Shown: positions 1 to 8,517, counted from the first letter of the stretch. The stretch is DNA of 24,925 nt from SZUA-370 sp034003955 (GCA_034003955.1 JAVEXO010000045.1:1-24925), one strand, 5' to 3'. The notes: a model not told the origin generated them from the sequence alone. Numbers and translations: made by a program.

Positions 1-549
1 CCAGAGACCAATCTTATCTATGTGAAACCGTCTGGCATGAGGTATGCAGACATAACAAAGGACGATGTTGTCGTATTCAACGGTGACTATGAACTGATAG
101 AAGGACATAGGAAGCCAACGATTGAATACCGCTTCCATATAGGCATCATGAACGCCAGACAAGACGTTAACTGCGTCATACACACCCATCCTGTGTACTC
201 CGCGGTGCTTGGCACCCTGGGCATTGACCTTCCTGGCATCTGTGAGGATTTTGTCCAGATTGTAGGCGACAGGATAATCAATTGCGCCTACGCCCTGCCG
301 GGGACACAAGACCTGGCTGATAACGTAGTCTCAGGGCTTGGGACGAGGAACGCCGTGATGATACCTAATCATGGTACTGTCTGCTGTGGCTCCGATTGGG
401 ATATGGTGATGAAAGTGTGCTTCGTCGTAGAGAAGGCTGCTCAGGTCTATGTATTGGCAAGAAGCATAGGCACACCCATACCCATTAGTGAGTCTGATAT
501 GCTGGCAATGCAGGACTTTGCCAAGAATCACTACGGACAGGGCAAGTAG
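1..549 (+). CDS. Class II aldolase/adducin family protein (5' truncated)
   Basis: This is the C-terminal 182 residues of a class II sugar-phosphate aldolase of the L-fuculose-phosphate / L-ribulose-phosphate epimerase type. The frame is open to the first base of the window, so the start lies outside. Visible family motifs are VKPSG near the start of the fragment, the zinc-ligand segment IHTHP, and a second ligand segment PNHGT. The family cleaves or epimerises phosphorylated sugars using a zinc ion held by three histidines, and all three are present. The missing N-terminus would carry the GN-x-S phosphate-binding segment. The exact substrate cannot be read from this fragment. The gene converges on the fapA-like gene, with one base between the two stop codons and no hairpin terminator between them. 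Confidence 0.85.
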   Translation, partial: PETNLIYVKPSGMRYADITKDDVVVFNGDYELIEGHRKPTIEYRFHIGIMNARQDVNCVIHTHPVYSAVLGTLGIDLPGICEDFVQIVGDRIINCAYALPGTQDLADNVVSGLGTRNAVMIPNHGTVCCGSDWDMVMKVCFVVEKAAQVYVLARSIGTPIPISESDMLAMQDFAKNHYGQGK

Positions 550-550
550 C

Positions 551-1966
551 TTATCGTTCCACCAGTATCTTGTTGGCCGCTCTATCCAAATGAAAGCGTG
601 TCTTCTTAAGCGGCTCGTCGATGCTAATGCGAATATGGCATATCGTTATGATGACTCCTGGATAGACGGTGCCCTTGACCTCTACGGCCGCACCTTCGTC
701 AATATCAACGCGTTTTGAAAGCTCTGCTATATTGGCTGCCAAGGTCTTGATCCGGGCGTCGGTATCTGAGCGTGCCTTCTCTATGGCATCGTCGGGCCTG
801 GTCTTGAGCATGTTCTGTAGCCTTGCCAGCCTCACCGACAGCTCCCTCAGAACGGCCTGGGCCTGGTCTAGTTTCTGCTGTACGGTAAAGTCTACGCCTA
901 CATTGACGATGGTCACAGGCCGTGTGTTGCCTCCGAGGAAACCGCAGGAAACGCCATGCGTGGCAAAAATTTCACCACCTACTATCCTGCCCTTGTCTCC
1001 CATCTGCAGCTTGCCCAGGGTGTACACCCTGGAACCCACGAGGGAGCCTGGTACCTCTATGTCTCCGCGGACGGCTACCCTTGCATTCTCTATGAATTTT
1101 GCCTTGAGTGAGCCACCGACCCTGACCTGGCCCTGATCCTTGCCTATGATGCCCTGTGCACAGACAAGATCGAGTTTGGCGCTGACGTCGAAGGCATCCA
1201 TGGTCTCTTTTATTGATATTGAGCCGCCGGAATAGACCTTGAAGCCAGATGCCACGCCGCCTTCTATTACGACGTCCCCTGGAAACAGTACGTGACCAAC
1301 GCGGTAATCGACATCACCCTTTATGACAAGCACCTCTTCTACTGAGAGCCGCTGTGCGTCTAGTATGACCCTGCCATCGCTGGATGCACGTATCGACTCA
1401 TCGACGCGCTCCACATTCTTGCCAAGCGTATAGGTCTGGACGGAGTCCTTTGTAAAGGGAATTTCCTTGCCTGTCACATCGCGACCTGGTATGCCCTCGC
1501 GGCGGGCTATGACCGTGGCTATGATCTCATCCCTTTTGACGACTATGACGGGGCTAATCGTCTTCCAATCCACCGAATGCTCGTCAGACGAGACTGGTTT
1601 GAAGCCTGGTTTGAAGCGATCCTCTATGACTATATGCTCAGGATACTCGGATACGGGAGCCATGCCTCTGGCTACTGTCACATCACGTATGATGCGTCTG
1701 TCTGTATTGACGCTTAAAATTGCCTCTGTAAGCTCATCCCATAGTAAACCGTCTACGACACCGAGTCTTGCAAGGAGTTCGGCTACATAATCGGGGGTAA
1801 GAGGCGCGCCTTCTCCTATGGGAGGGTACAAGGTAGCCGTCACGAGCATGCCATCCGGGGCAACGCTGAGCTCTATATTGCCGTCATTCTTCCTGACATC
1901 GGCCGAGAATGAGAAGCCCGAGTTGTCTCCGCCTGCGTCGTCGGGGATATAGAGAACACGAATCAC
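551..1966 (-). CDS. FapA/DUF342 family protein
   Basis: The product is about 471 residues and matches the FapA (DUF342) family. The central part is a run of short glycine-rich beta-helix-like turns (VIEGGVASGFKVYSGGSISI, then VRVGGSLKAKFIENARVAV). A predicted coiled coil follows (LDQAQAVLRELSVRLARL and onward), and the protein ends with the family signature VYPGVIITI. No signal peptide is visible, so it is probably cytoplasmic. FapA in Vibrio was linked to flagellar assembly, but in spirochaetes the role is unproven. The start is GTG, chosen because GGAGG lies 9 bases upstream and no better in-frame start exists. It is divergent from the ArgR-type gene across 86 bp. Confidence 0.8.
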   Translation of the reverse strand: MIRVLYIPDDAGGDNSGFSFSADVRKNDGNIELSVAPDGMLVTATLYPPIGEGAPLTPDYVAELLARLGVVDGLLWDELTEAILSVNTDRRIIRDVTVARGMAPVSEYPEHIVIEDRFKPGFKPVSSDEHSVDWKTISPVIVVKRDEIIATVIARREGIPGRDVTGKEIPFTKDSVQTYTLGKNVERVDESIRASSDGRVILDAQRLSVEEVLVIKGDVDYRVGHVLFPGDVVIEGGVASGFKVYSGGSISIKETMDAFDVSAKLDLVCAQGIIGKDQGQVRVGGSLKAKFIENARVAVRGDIEVPGSLVGSRVYTLGKLQMGDKGRIVGGEIFATHGVSCGFLGGNTRPVTIVNVGVDFTVQQKLDQAQAVLRELSVRLARLQNMLKTRPDDAIEKARSDTDARIKTLAANIAELSKRVDIDEGAAVEVKGTVYPGVIITICHIRISIDEPLKKTRFHLDRAANKILVER

Positions 1967-2013
1967 GATGGCATTCCTCCCTTCACTTAGTATCGGAAGC
2001 GAAACCCTTCAGC

Positions 2014-2052
2014 TTGCCAAAAAACGTTACCATATGCATACTAGCATAAATT
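2014..2052 (+). promoter_or_regulatory. argR promoter with flanking palindromes; apparently leaderless
   Basis: TTGCCA (2014-2019) and CATACT (2037-2042) are spaced by 17 bp and match sigma-70 consensus at 4 of 6 positions each. The predicted transcript start (about 2049) lies within a few bases of the ATG at 2053. Two palindromes frame the -10: TATGCATA (2033-2040) and GCATAAATTATGC (2044-2056), the second covering the start codon. ArgR proteins bind AT-rich palindromes, so these are candidate autoregulatory operators. Promoter and operators are inferred from sequence only. Confidence 0.45.
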
Positions 2053-2547
2053 ATGCGTGACGCTTCATCTATTGCCAATAGGCGGGAACGACTCAAGCTT
2101 ATACTCAATCTCCTGCGGGAGAATCGTGTTGAATCCCAGGAAGAGATGCTCGTGCTACTGGAAACCCAGGGTGTATTCATTACCCAGGCCACGCTTTCAC
2201 GGGATCTTAAGCTTCTCAAGGTAAGCAAGGTAGGTGCAGGCAGTGAAGGATACTTCTATGCCGTACCCTCATATGATGAATTGAGGCAACGTGAGGAGAT
2301 TCATGGTCAGGATTTTATCAGGGGCTATGTCTCTATAGACTGGAATGAACAGTTCGTAGTCATAAAGACTTTCTCTGGCCATTCGGCTACAGTGGCTCTT
2401 GCTCTAGACAATCTGGGTCTTGAAGGCGTCCTGGGAACAATAGCCGGTCAGGACAATGTTGTTTTTGCCGCACTCAGGAACGGCTACACGGGAGATGAAT
2501 TCCTTAAAGACCTTAAAAACAGGATACCTGAGCTAGACGAGGACTAA
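2053..2547 (+). CDS. argR: ArgR-family arginine repressor
   Basis: The 164-residue protein has the two ArgR domains. An N-terminal winged helix (about residues 8-70) contains ITQATLSRDLKLLKVSKV, which matches the ArgR recognition helix with Ser49-Arg50. A C-terminal oligomerisation and effector domain (about 88-160) contains VLGTIAG. ArgR hexamers normally bind L-arginine and repress arginine biosynthesis or activate catabolism. The usual effector motif GDDT reads GQDN here (residues 132-135), so the first aspartate is lost, which may alter affinity or ligand. The start is the only plausible one: TAA lies two codons upstream. No Shine-Dalgarno sequence precedes it. No arginine genes lie nearby, so the targets are unknown. 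Confidence 0.85.
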   Translation: MRDASSIANRRERLKLILNLLRENRVESQEEMLVLLETQGVFITQATLSRDLKLLKVSKVGAGSEGYFYAVPSYDELRQREEIHGQDFIRGYVSIDWNEQFVVIKTFSGHSATVALALDNLGLEGVLGTIAGQDNVVFAALRNGYTGDEFLKDLKNRIPELDED

Positions 2548-2566
2548 AGTGCCGCCGTAGCAGCGC

Positions 2567-2773
2567 TTATTTTTGGCCAGTCATCATCTCGTGTTCTTCC
2601 AGGACGTGCTCTACAAGTTCTTCCAGTTTCCAGCCAAGATTTGACTCGGTGCTCATCGCAAAGGCTATTTCATCCTTCACGGCGAGTGTCGACTTGACGG
2701 CTCTCATGGCCGCCACGGCTTCTTCCTGTGTCATCCCGTGCAATACAACTACTTTGCCTTTTCTCTTAATCAT
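2567..2773 (-). CDS. DUF3783-like small protein
   Basis: A small acidic protein of 68 residues from the internal ATG. It reads like DUF3783: an N-terminal VVVLHGMTQEEAVAAMRAVK, a middle segment IAFAMSTESNLGWKLEEL, and a C-terminal EHVLEEHE. The family has no established function. An upstream ATG at 2858-2860 would add 29 residues that do not resemble the family and would overlap the proposed clpB promoter, so I prefer the shorter form. Neither start has a strong ribosome-binding site, although the longer one has a weak AGAAG. The gene converges on argR with a 19-bp gap and is divergent from clpB. Recognition is by motif only. Confidence 0.55.
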   Translation of the reverse strand: MIKRKGKVVVLHGMTQEEAVAAMRAVKSTLAVKDEIAFAMSTESNLGWKLEELVEHVLEEHEMMTGQK

Positions 2774-2840
2774 GACTCGAATGTATAGAGGAGCGGTGAA
2801 ATGGGCAAGCCCTGCGCCCGGCATTCCATATCTTCCGAGC

Positions 2841-2891
2841 TTGCCGGCTAACTGATACATTGGTATCTTCTATGCATACGGAGACAAAACC
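2841..2891 (+). promoter_or_regulatory. Candidate clpB promoter and ribosome-binding site
   Basis: TTGCCG (2841-2846) and TATCTT (2864-2869) are separated by 17 bp. GGAG at 2880-2883 stands 8 bases before the clpB ATG. I see no CIRCE element (TTAGCACTC with inverted GAGTGCTAA) and no sigma-32-like promoter, so heat-shock control by HrcA at this site is not supported by the sequence. Confidence 0.4.
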
Positions 2892-5504
2892 ATGGACTAT
2901 GAAAAATTCACACTCAAGGCCCAAGAGGCCATTCAGGCGGCTCATGCGTCCGCCCAGAAGTCTGATCATTCACAGATAGAGCTTGAGCATCTGCTTTTAG
3001 CCCTCCTCGATTCAGAAGGCTCGGCGGTACGACCACTGTTGGAGCGTCTGGGGGCTCCTGTTGACACACTCAGGACCAGGCTAGAGGCCATACTGGCCAA
3101 GAAGGCCAAGGTGTATGGGCATGCGGCCCAGGTCTACCTGTCGCAATCGGCCGGCAAGGTTTTATCCAAGGCGGAAAACGAGGCTTCGGCTCTCAAGGAT
3201 GACTATGTAGCAGGGGAGCACATGCTCCTTGCTATGCTCGATGACGACGGATCTGTAGGCCCTCTCCTCAAGGAATCGGGCGTCACAAAAACAGGCATAC
3301 TCGAGGCTCTCAAGTCTGTTAGAGGAAACCGTAGCGTCAAGGACCAGTCAGCCGAAGAAAAATACCGCGTCCTTGAAAAATATTGCCGGGATCTGACGAC
3401 CCTGGCCAGGCGTGAGAAACTGGATCCTGTCATAGGTCGTGACGAGGAAATACGGCGAGTCATGCAGGTTCTGTCACGCAGGACAAAGAACAATCCCGTA
3501 CTCATAGGAGAACCCGGCGTCGGCAAGACGGCTGTCGTAGAAGGTCTCGCAAGGCGCATCGTCTCAGGAGACGTGCCTGACTCTCTCAAGCGTAAGAAGC
3601 TCCTGGCCCTCGACCTTGGCTCTCTCGTGGCAGGAGCCAAGTTCAGGGGTGAATTCGAAGAGCGACTCAAGGCCGTCATAGAGGAGGTTCAGAAATCCGA
3701 TGGGCAAATAATCCTCTTTATAGACGAACTCCATACGCTTGTGGGTGCCGGTGCGGCTGAAGGCTCTATGGACGCGTCAAACCTCCTTAAGCCTGCCCTG
3801 GCCAGAGGTGAACTCAAGTGTATAGGGGCTACGACACTCGACGAATACCGTAAACATATAGAGAAAGACGCAGCGTTGGAACGCCGTTTCCAGCCTGTCC
3901 TCTGTCTAGAACCATCGGTAGAGGATACCATTGCCATTCTTAGAGGCTTAAAGGAGCGCTACGAGGTGCACCATGGCGTGCGTATCATGGATGAGGCCCT
4001 GGTAGCAGCCGCGACGCTATCTGATCGTTTCATAACGAGCCGTTTCCTGCCAGACAAGGCAATAGATCTTGTAGACGAGGCGGCCAGCCGCATCAAGATG
4101 GAGATAGAGAGCCAGCCTACAGATCTTGACCAGATAGAACGCCGCATACTGCAGCTGACAATAGAGAAACAGGCACTGTCCCGCGAATCTGACCAGGCAA
4201 GCCTTGATCGCCTGGCAAAACTGGAAGCCGAGCTTGTAGGGCTTACAGAACAGCGCGATGCCATGCGCCTGCAATGGAAGAATGAGAAGGACAGGATTGA
4301 TGTCGTTCGCCGGCTCAAGGAGAGGATAGAAACCCTTAAGCTGGAGGAACAGCGTTATGAGCGTGAAGGCAACCTGGCTAAGGCGGCAGAGATAAAGTAC
4401 AGCAGCCTCCTGGAGGCACAGAAGGAGCTTGATGCGTCCGCCGCCAAGGCCAAGGAAAGCCATGATGGACAGGAAGGCCAGCGTCTCCTACGGGAAGAGG
4501 TGTCGGAAGAGGATATAGCCCGTATCGTCTCGACATGGACGGGCATACCCGTCTCAAAGATGATGTCAAGCGAGATGCAGAAGTACCTTGAGCTGGAGAA
4601 TACCCTTGAAAAACGGGTGGTGGGCCAGGATCAGGCCATTGTCGCCGTATCAGACGCCATACGGCGCAATAGGGCCGGCCTTTCAGATCCTAACAGACCG
4701 CTGGGTAGCTTCCTCTTCGTAGGTCCAACGGGAGTTGGAAAGACGGAGTTGGCCAAGACCCTGGCCGAGTTCCTCTTTAGCGACGAGAAGGCTTTGACTC
4801 GTATAGACATGAGTGAGTACATGGAGAAGCACACGGTTAGCCGACTCATAGGAGCTCCTCCGGGATATGTAGGCTATGACGAAGGCGGACAGCTGACCGA
4901 GGCAGTCAGGCGAAAACCATACTCTGTCGTCCTCTTCGACGAGATAGAGAAGGCGCATCCCGATGTGTTCAATGTGCTCCTCCAACTCCTTGACGATGGC
5001 CGCCTGACAGACGGGCAGGGGCGCACCGTAGACTTCAGGAATGCCATAGTGATCATGACCAGCAACCTCGGTTCCGAGCTTATCCTGGAAGCCAAGGACA
5101 TGGTAGAATTGCGTACCAGGATAGCCGAGGTTCTCAAGACAGCCTTCAAGCCTGAATTCCTCAATCGCATAGACGAGACTGTCGTCTTTGAGAGGCTGAA
5201 GCCAGAAAATATGATAGGTATAGTCGACATACAACTTGCGGCCCTGGCAAAGCGTCTGGATGCCCGGTCAATCTCTATAGAGATGACCAAGGCAGCCAGG
5301 CAGCTCGTAGCCACAAGCTCATACGATCCACACTACGGAGCCAGGCCGCTCAAGCGAGTCATGCAGAATGAGATTCAGAATCCGCTTTCTATGCTCGTTC
5401 TCAAGGGAGATGTGCAGGAAGGGGATGTGATAGTCGTAGACGCGGTCAAGAGCCCGGAGCATCCGCTTGGAAGCTTCAGTTTCTCTGTGCGTCACCATGA
5501 CTGA
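2892..5504 (+). CDS. clpB: ATP-dependent chaperone ClpB
   Basis: A full-length 870-residue ClpB disaggregase, which threads aggregated proteins through a hexameric pore together with DnaK. Domains in order are: the Clp N domain (two repeats, about 1-145); the first AAA+ domain with Walker A GEPGVGKT at about 206-213 and Walker B ILFIDELH; a long charged coiled-coil middle domain (about 400-525), which separates ClpB from ClpA/ClpC; and the second AAA+ domain with Walker A GPTGVGKT (about 611-618), pore loop GYVGYDEGG and Walker B VLFDEIEKAHP. No ClpP-binding loop was recognised. The start is supported by GGAG 8 bases upstream. The stop overlaps the tatD start by 8 bases, which suggests translational coupling. 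Confidence 0.97.
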   Translation: MDYEKFTLKAQEAIQAAHASAQKSDHSQIELEHLLLALLDSEGSAVRPLLERLGAPVDTLRTRLEAILAKKAKVYGHAAQVYLSQSAGKVLSKAENEASALKDDYVAGEHMLLAMLDDDGSVGPLLKESGVTKTGILEALKSVRGNRSVKDQSAEEKYRVLEKYCRDLTTLARREKLDPVIGRDEEIRRVMQVLSRRTKNNPVLIGEPGVGKTAVVEGLARRIVSGDVPDSLKRKKLLALDLGSLVAGAKFRGEFEERLKAVIEEVQKSDGQIILFIDELHTLVGAGAAEGSMDASNLLKPALARGELKCIGATTLDEYRKHIEKDAALERRFQPVLCLEPSVEDTIAILRGLKERYEVHHGVRIMDEALVAAATLSDRFITSRFLPDKAIDLVDEAASRIKMEIESQPTDLDQIERRILQLTIEKQALSRESDQASLDRLAKLEAELVGLTEQRDAMRLQWKNEKDRIDVVRRLKERIETLKLEEQRYEREGNLAKAAEIKYSSLLEAQKELDASAAKAKESHDGQEGQRLLREEVSEEDIARIVSTWTGIPVSKMMSSEMQKYLELENTLEKRVVGQDQAIVAVSDAIRRNRAGLSDPNRPLGSFLFVGPTGVGKTELAKTLAEFLFSDEKALTRIDMSEYMEKHTVSRLIGAPPGYVGYDEGGQLTEAVRRKPYSVVLFDEIEKAHPDVFNVLLQLLDDGRLTDGQGRTVDFRNAIVIMTSNLGSELILEAKDMVELRTRIAEVLKTAFKPEFLNRIDETVVFERLKPENMIGIVDIQLAALAKRLDARSISIEMTKAARQLVATSSYDPHYGARPLKRVMQNEIQNPLSMLVLKGDVQEGDVIVVDAVKSPEHPLGSFSFSVRHHD

Positions 5505-6297
5505 GCCAGTAATCAAGGGCTTGAGTGATTCTCATGCCCACCTTACGTACGTGTTGGAGCGTATGGGGCCGGGCCATCTTGAGCGCATAGAATCGGCCTA
5601 TAGAGAAGGGTCTGCCCTGATACTGGATGTTGGCGTGGATTTTGATGATTATCCTGCAAGAAAGGCGAAATTCGGAAGCCTACCCTTCGTGCGCTTAGCG
5701 GCGGGTATATGGCCGGATACGGCTTCAATGAAGTCTGTTGAGGAACGTGTATCGGTACTGGAAGGCTTCATACGCGACCCCGCCTGCGCGGCGCTAGGGG
5801 AGTGCGGTCTGGACTATCACTGGATGCACGGTACTCGTGAGGAGCAGGCCGCACTGTTTCGGGCGCAGGCGGACCTGGCACTGCGCTACGGCAAGCCTCT
5901 TATCGTCCATTCAAGAGATGCCCACGAGGATACTCTGGCAATAGTAAGGACAATTTCAGACAAGGTGCCAGTCATAATACACTGTTTTGGCTACGGTCCC
6001 GACGAGGCACGCTCCTACCTGGAGGCAGGCTGCTGGATATCTTGTGCCGGCAACATAAGCTACAAGAAATCAGATGCATTAAGGGCTGCCTGCCGCATCG
6101 TGCCTGACGATCGATTGCTCCTTGAGACCGATGCACCGTACATGTGCCCAGAGCCGAGACGTGGTAAGAATTCATCTCCCCTCGACATAGAACGAACCTA
6201 CGAACTAGTAGCCAAGAGTATTCGTGGGCTAGGCGTCGATTTTCTGGCAGAGTTGGTGCGCCGTAACCTTTATGGGCTTCTTGGTCCTAGAATGTGA
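5497..6297 (+). CDS. tatD: TatD-family metal-dependent hydrolase
   Basis: A TIM-barrel hydrolase of the TatD DNase family, 266 residues. The metal-site motifs are all present in order: DSHAHL, LGECGLDYHW, IVHSRDAHEDT, IIHCFGYG and LLLETDAPYM. Family members act as 3'-5' nucleases in DNA repair or RNA turnover, and some act as D-aminoacyl-tRNA deacylases. The ATG at 5497 places the first motif at the usual distance from the start and overlaps the clpB stop. A TTG at 5467 has a better ribosome-binding site (GGAG, 7-base spacer) and would add 10 residues, so the start is not certain. The 3' end overlaps the convergent DOMON gene by 11 bases. Confidence 0.92.
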   Translation: MTEPVIKGLSDSHAHLTYVLERMGPGHLERIESAYREGSALILDVGVDFDDYPARKAKFGSLPFVRLAAGIWPDTASMKSVEERVSVLEGFIRDPACAALGECGLDYHWMHGTREEQAALFRAQADLALRYGKPLIVHSRDAHEDTLAIVRTISDKVPVIIHCFGYGPDEARSYLEAGCWISCAGNISYKKSDALRAACRIVPDDRLLLETDAPYMCPEPRRGKNSSPLDIERTYELVAKSIRGLGVDFLAELVRRNLYGLLGPRM

Positions 6298-6793
6298 ATT
6301 CTATTGACACCCGCCTGGTATGCTTGCTCTTAAAGTCATCTTTTGGGCCGAATGCTGCGTTCATCTGAACTACACCGTTTTTTACGAAAGCTGCAGCCGG
6401 TACCGAAACTTCCAATGTAGTCTGATCACCATCCTGAGCCACGAATGCCTTGCCGTCCTTGATGGTGGTCGTTGTATGTTTGTAGCCTTTGCCTAGCTCA
6501 AAGGATATCGACTGCTGCTTGCCTTCTGCATAGCCTAAGACCATGGTAGCACCGTTCATCCTCAAGGACCCTAGCCCTATGGCCACCCAACCTCCGGTTT
6601 TAGCGTTTACAAGCGCATAGAGCGTTGACCCGTCTGCCGATAGGGATACTCCAATTATGATGCCACTTAGTATCTGTGTCTCCGAGTATTCGCCTGGCGA
6701 TACGATGCCGTCTAGCCTTGGTTCAGGGCTTCCCTGAGCATACACTGCTGCGCTTAGTAGCAGGCACGCCAGTATCAGGAATAGCTTTTTCAT
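6287..6793 (-). CDS. Secreted DOMON-like domain protein
   Basis: 168 residues with a clear signal peptide (MKKLFLILACLLLSAAVYAQ, cleavage probably after AYAQ or AYA). The mature part resembles a DOMON-type beta-sandwich: an N-terminal LDGIVSPGEYS segment, then GGWVAIGLGSLRMNGATMV and a late AAFGPKDDF segment. DOMON domains bind haem or sugars and often serve in extracytoplasmic redox. No axial haem ligands could be assigned here, so the ligand is unknown. It lies downstream of the flaA pair but behind a strong terminator, so it probably has its own promoter, which I could not locate. The ribosome-binding site AAAGGA lies 5 bases before ATG. The periplasmic location is inferred. Confidence 0.7.
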   Translation of the reverse strand: MKKLFLILACLLLSAAVYAQGSPEPRLDGIVSPGEYSETQILSGIIIGVSLSADGSTLYALVNAKTGGWVAIGLGSLRMNGATMVLGYAEGKQQSISFELGKGYKHTTTTIKDGKAFVAQDGDQTTLEVSVPAAAFVKNGVVQMNAAFGPKDDFKSKHTRRVSIEFTF

Positions 6794-6878
6794 GACAGTC
6801 CTTTCTTGTAGCGTAACCGTCTACTCAAGATGTAATCCTACGGTAATTCCAGAAGCTGCTAGGAACAAGAGAATAAGT

Positions 6879-6908
6879 AAAAAAAGGCCCCCAAAAGGGG
6901 CCTTTTTT
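6879..6908 (-). terminator. Rho-independent terminator of the flaA operon (bidirectional)
   Basis: Perfect 6-bp GC stem GGCCCC (6886-6891) with GGGGCC (6897-6902) and a 5-base loop. It is flanked by seven A on the left and six T on the right, so it can act on both strands. It stands 22 bp after the second flaA stop and separates flaA from the DOMON gene. Confidence 0.9.
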
Positions 6909-6929
6909 AAAACCAGGGCTGTTTAGGAA

Positions 6930-7667
6930 TTACCAGCCGTCTGCCATATCATCCTCATCGCGGCTATCTTCTGCGAAGAGGTCGGTTACCGCCCGAAGGT
7001 CATCAAAGTAGATGTAATAGGTGCCAAAGGCTTCCATGGGGTCGCATTCAATCTTGAACCCTATGATCTTAAGACCCATCTGGTTGTTGTAATGGTAGTT
7101 GCGCTGGATGATTCCAGACATGCCATCAGGATTCTGCGGGGGTATGGCTACAGAAACTTTTTTCCAACCCTGGAAATTAAGCTTGCCCATCGTCAGCTCA
7201 AACTGGTTGTTGAAGAAGTCTGAAACGATGACCTTGAGGACGTGGTTGTAGTTTCTGCCCACTATCCATACCGATATTGTCTTGGAGATGCCCTCGATTG
7301 GAATGGGTTTCTGAGCCAGGACGTAGATGGTATTATGGCCTCTCTTGAAGAACTCAACTTTAGCGCCATAGGCTTGCACGTCGGCTATCTTGGGGTCGAT
7401 TCCTACATAGCGTTCTTCGGGCTTGGGTTCATCGGCCTTGGCGGCCGCTCCACCGTTGAATAGACGGCCATTGGCCACGCCTTCATCGGGAGAAATGTAT
7501 ACATTCCAGAATCCAGCAGATTCAAACTTATCTACGGTTACAACCTGGAGTTTCTGCTGGGCCGTATCGATGCCGATCGCATTAGGATCTGGGTTGCCGA
7601 CGGTCTCCTGTGCGGATACGAGCGCGAGCATGGAGAACGCCACCAGGACGGCGATAGTCTTTTTCAT
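6930..7667 (-). CDS. flaA: Flagellar filament outer layer protein FlaA (second paralogue)
   Basis: A 245-residue FlaA sheath protein of the spirochaete periplasmic flagellum. The signal peptide is MKKTIAVLVAFSMLALVSA, with export to the periplasm expected. The body has the FlaA pattern of paired segments: ISVWIVGRNYNHVLKVIVSD, then FQGWKKVSVAIPP, then YYIYFDDLRAVTDLF. It ends in an acidic tail (EDSRDEDDMADGW). FlaA coats the FlaB core filament and affects filament stiffness and helical shape. The start has GGGGAG closely upstream. It follows the other flaA by 9 bp and is almost certainly cotranscribed with it. The two paralogues are clearly diverged and so are probably not interchangeable. 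Confidence 0.9.
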   Translation of the reverse strand: MKKTIAVLVAFSMLALVSAQETVGNPDPNAIGIDTAQQKLQVVTVDKFESAGFWNVYISPDEGVANGRLFNGGAAAKADEPKPEERYVGIDPKIADVQAYGAKVEFFKRGHNTIYVLAQKPIPIEGISKTISVWIVGRNYNHVLKVIVSDFFNNQFELTMGKLNFQGWKKVSVAIPPQNPDGMSGIIQRNYHYNNQMGLKIIGFKIECDPMEAFGTYYIYFDDLRAVTDLFAEDSRDEDDMADGW

Positions 7668-7676
7668 GGTCTCCCC

Positions 7677-8465
7677 TTATTTGGATGAATCGGAACTTCC
7701 CCAGGTATCCTCGATAACCTTGGGGTTCATCAGGCTGTCGCCGTCGAACAGGGTCTCGAAGGTATCCGTCAGGACCTTAAGCTGATCAAAGTAAAAATAG
7801 ATGGCTTTTTCCTGCATGCTGGCGTCTGCCTTGGTAGGAGCGGCTACCACCTCTGTTGGCTTTGTCCAGATCCGGAATTTTATGAGTGTAAGATTTTCGC
7901 TTTTAGGGAGATACTTCTTGGACTGTGGAACATTTGAAGGAATATTGACGCGGAAGTTCTTCCAGCCTACATGGCTCAGGTTGCCCATGGGTAGGGTATG
8001 GACGATTCCCTTGTAATCACGGATAAAAGCCTCGATGTAGTAATCGAAATTTCCAGACCATATCCACATGTCCAATGCCTTGACGCGGCCGGGAAGCGGC
8101 AATTCTACAGGTTCATAGCTGGCGTCATCGCCAGATCCTGACTTCTTGCCTGGAATGACATCTACCCAGTTGTATTCCTTGCGGTCAAACAACATCGCTA
8201 CGCCGAGGCTTCGGATATCCTTGCCGCCGCCGTCGGTGCCAAAAAGAGCCACTGGCCAGGCCTTGGCATATGCCAGCTTGGGATACTCTTTTGTTGAAAA
8301 CTTGCTGCCAATGAGGAACCATGGCTGCGTTTCTGGGTCATCGAAATTCTGGACGACGAATGACTCGAGGTTGATCGTTACATCGTCAGCGAAGGCCTCC
8401 GCCGCCGCGAGCATGAAAACGATGACAAACGACAGGCAAATCGCCTTTACGACGCGCTGTTTCAT
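7677..8465 (-). CDS. flaA: Flagellar filament outer layer protein FlaA (first paralogue)
   Basis: A 262-residue FlaA-family protein with signal peptide MKQRVVKAICLSFVIVFMLA and probable cleavage after AFA. Family features are the DMWIWSGNFDYYIEAFIRDY segment, VGWKNFRVNIPS, and a C-terminal IYFYFDQLKVLTDTFETLF that parallels the second copy. It sits first in a two-gene operon behind a consensus sigma-70 promoter. The ribosome-binding site is AAGGAG, 8 bases before ATG. Treponemes are known to carry tandem flaA-type genes, and this pair fits that pattern. Confidence 0.9.
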   Translation of the reverse strand: MKQRVVKAICLSFVIVFMLAAAEAFADDVTINLESFVVQNFDDPETQPWFLIGSKFSTKEYPKLAYAKAWPVALFGTDGGGKDIRSLGVAMLFDRKEYNWVDVIPGKKSGSGDDASYEPVELPLPGRVKALDMWIWSGNFDYYIEAFIRDYKGIVHTLPMGNLSHVGWKNFRVNIPSNVPQSKKYLPKSENLTLIKFRIWTKPTEVVAAPTKADASMQEKAIYFYFDQLKVLTDTFETLFDGDSLMNPKVIEDTWGSSDSSK

Positions 8466-8517
8466 CAGGACTACTCCTTAATTTTAAACCAACTAAGAAA
8501 ATGCATGCGCGATTGGA

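Noticed and set aside
549..551. Terminator between the class II aldolase and the FapA-like gene
   Set aside because: The two stop codons are one base apart and no hairpin with a T-run is visible around them.
2766..2891. CIRCE or other heat-shock operator before clpB
   Set aside because: Neither half of the TTAGCACTC / GAGTGCTAA repeat is present, and no sigma-32-like promoter was seen.
4683..5314. Long open frames on the minus strand inside clpB
   Set aside because: They are antisense shadows of a strongly conserved gene and show no motif of their own.
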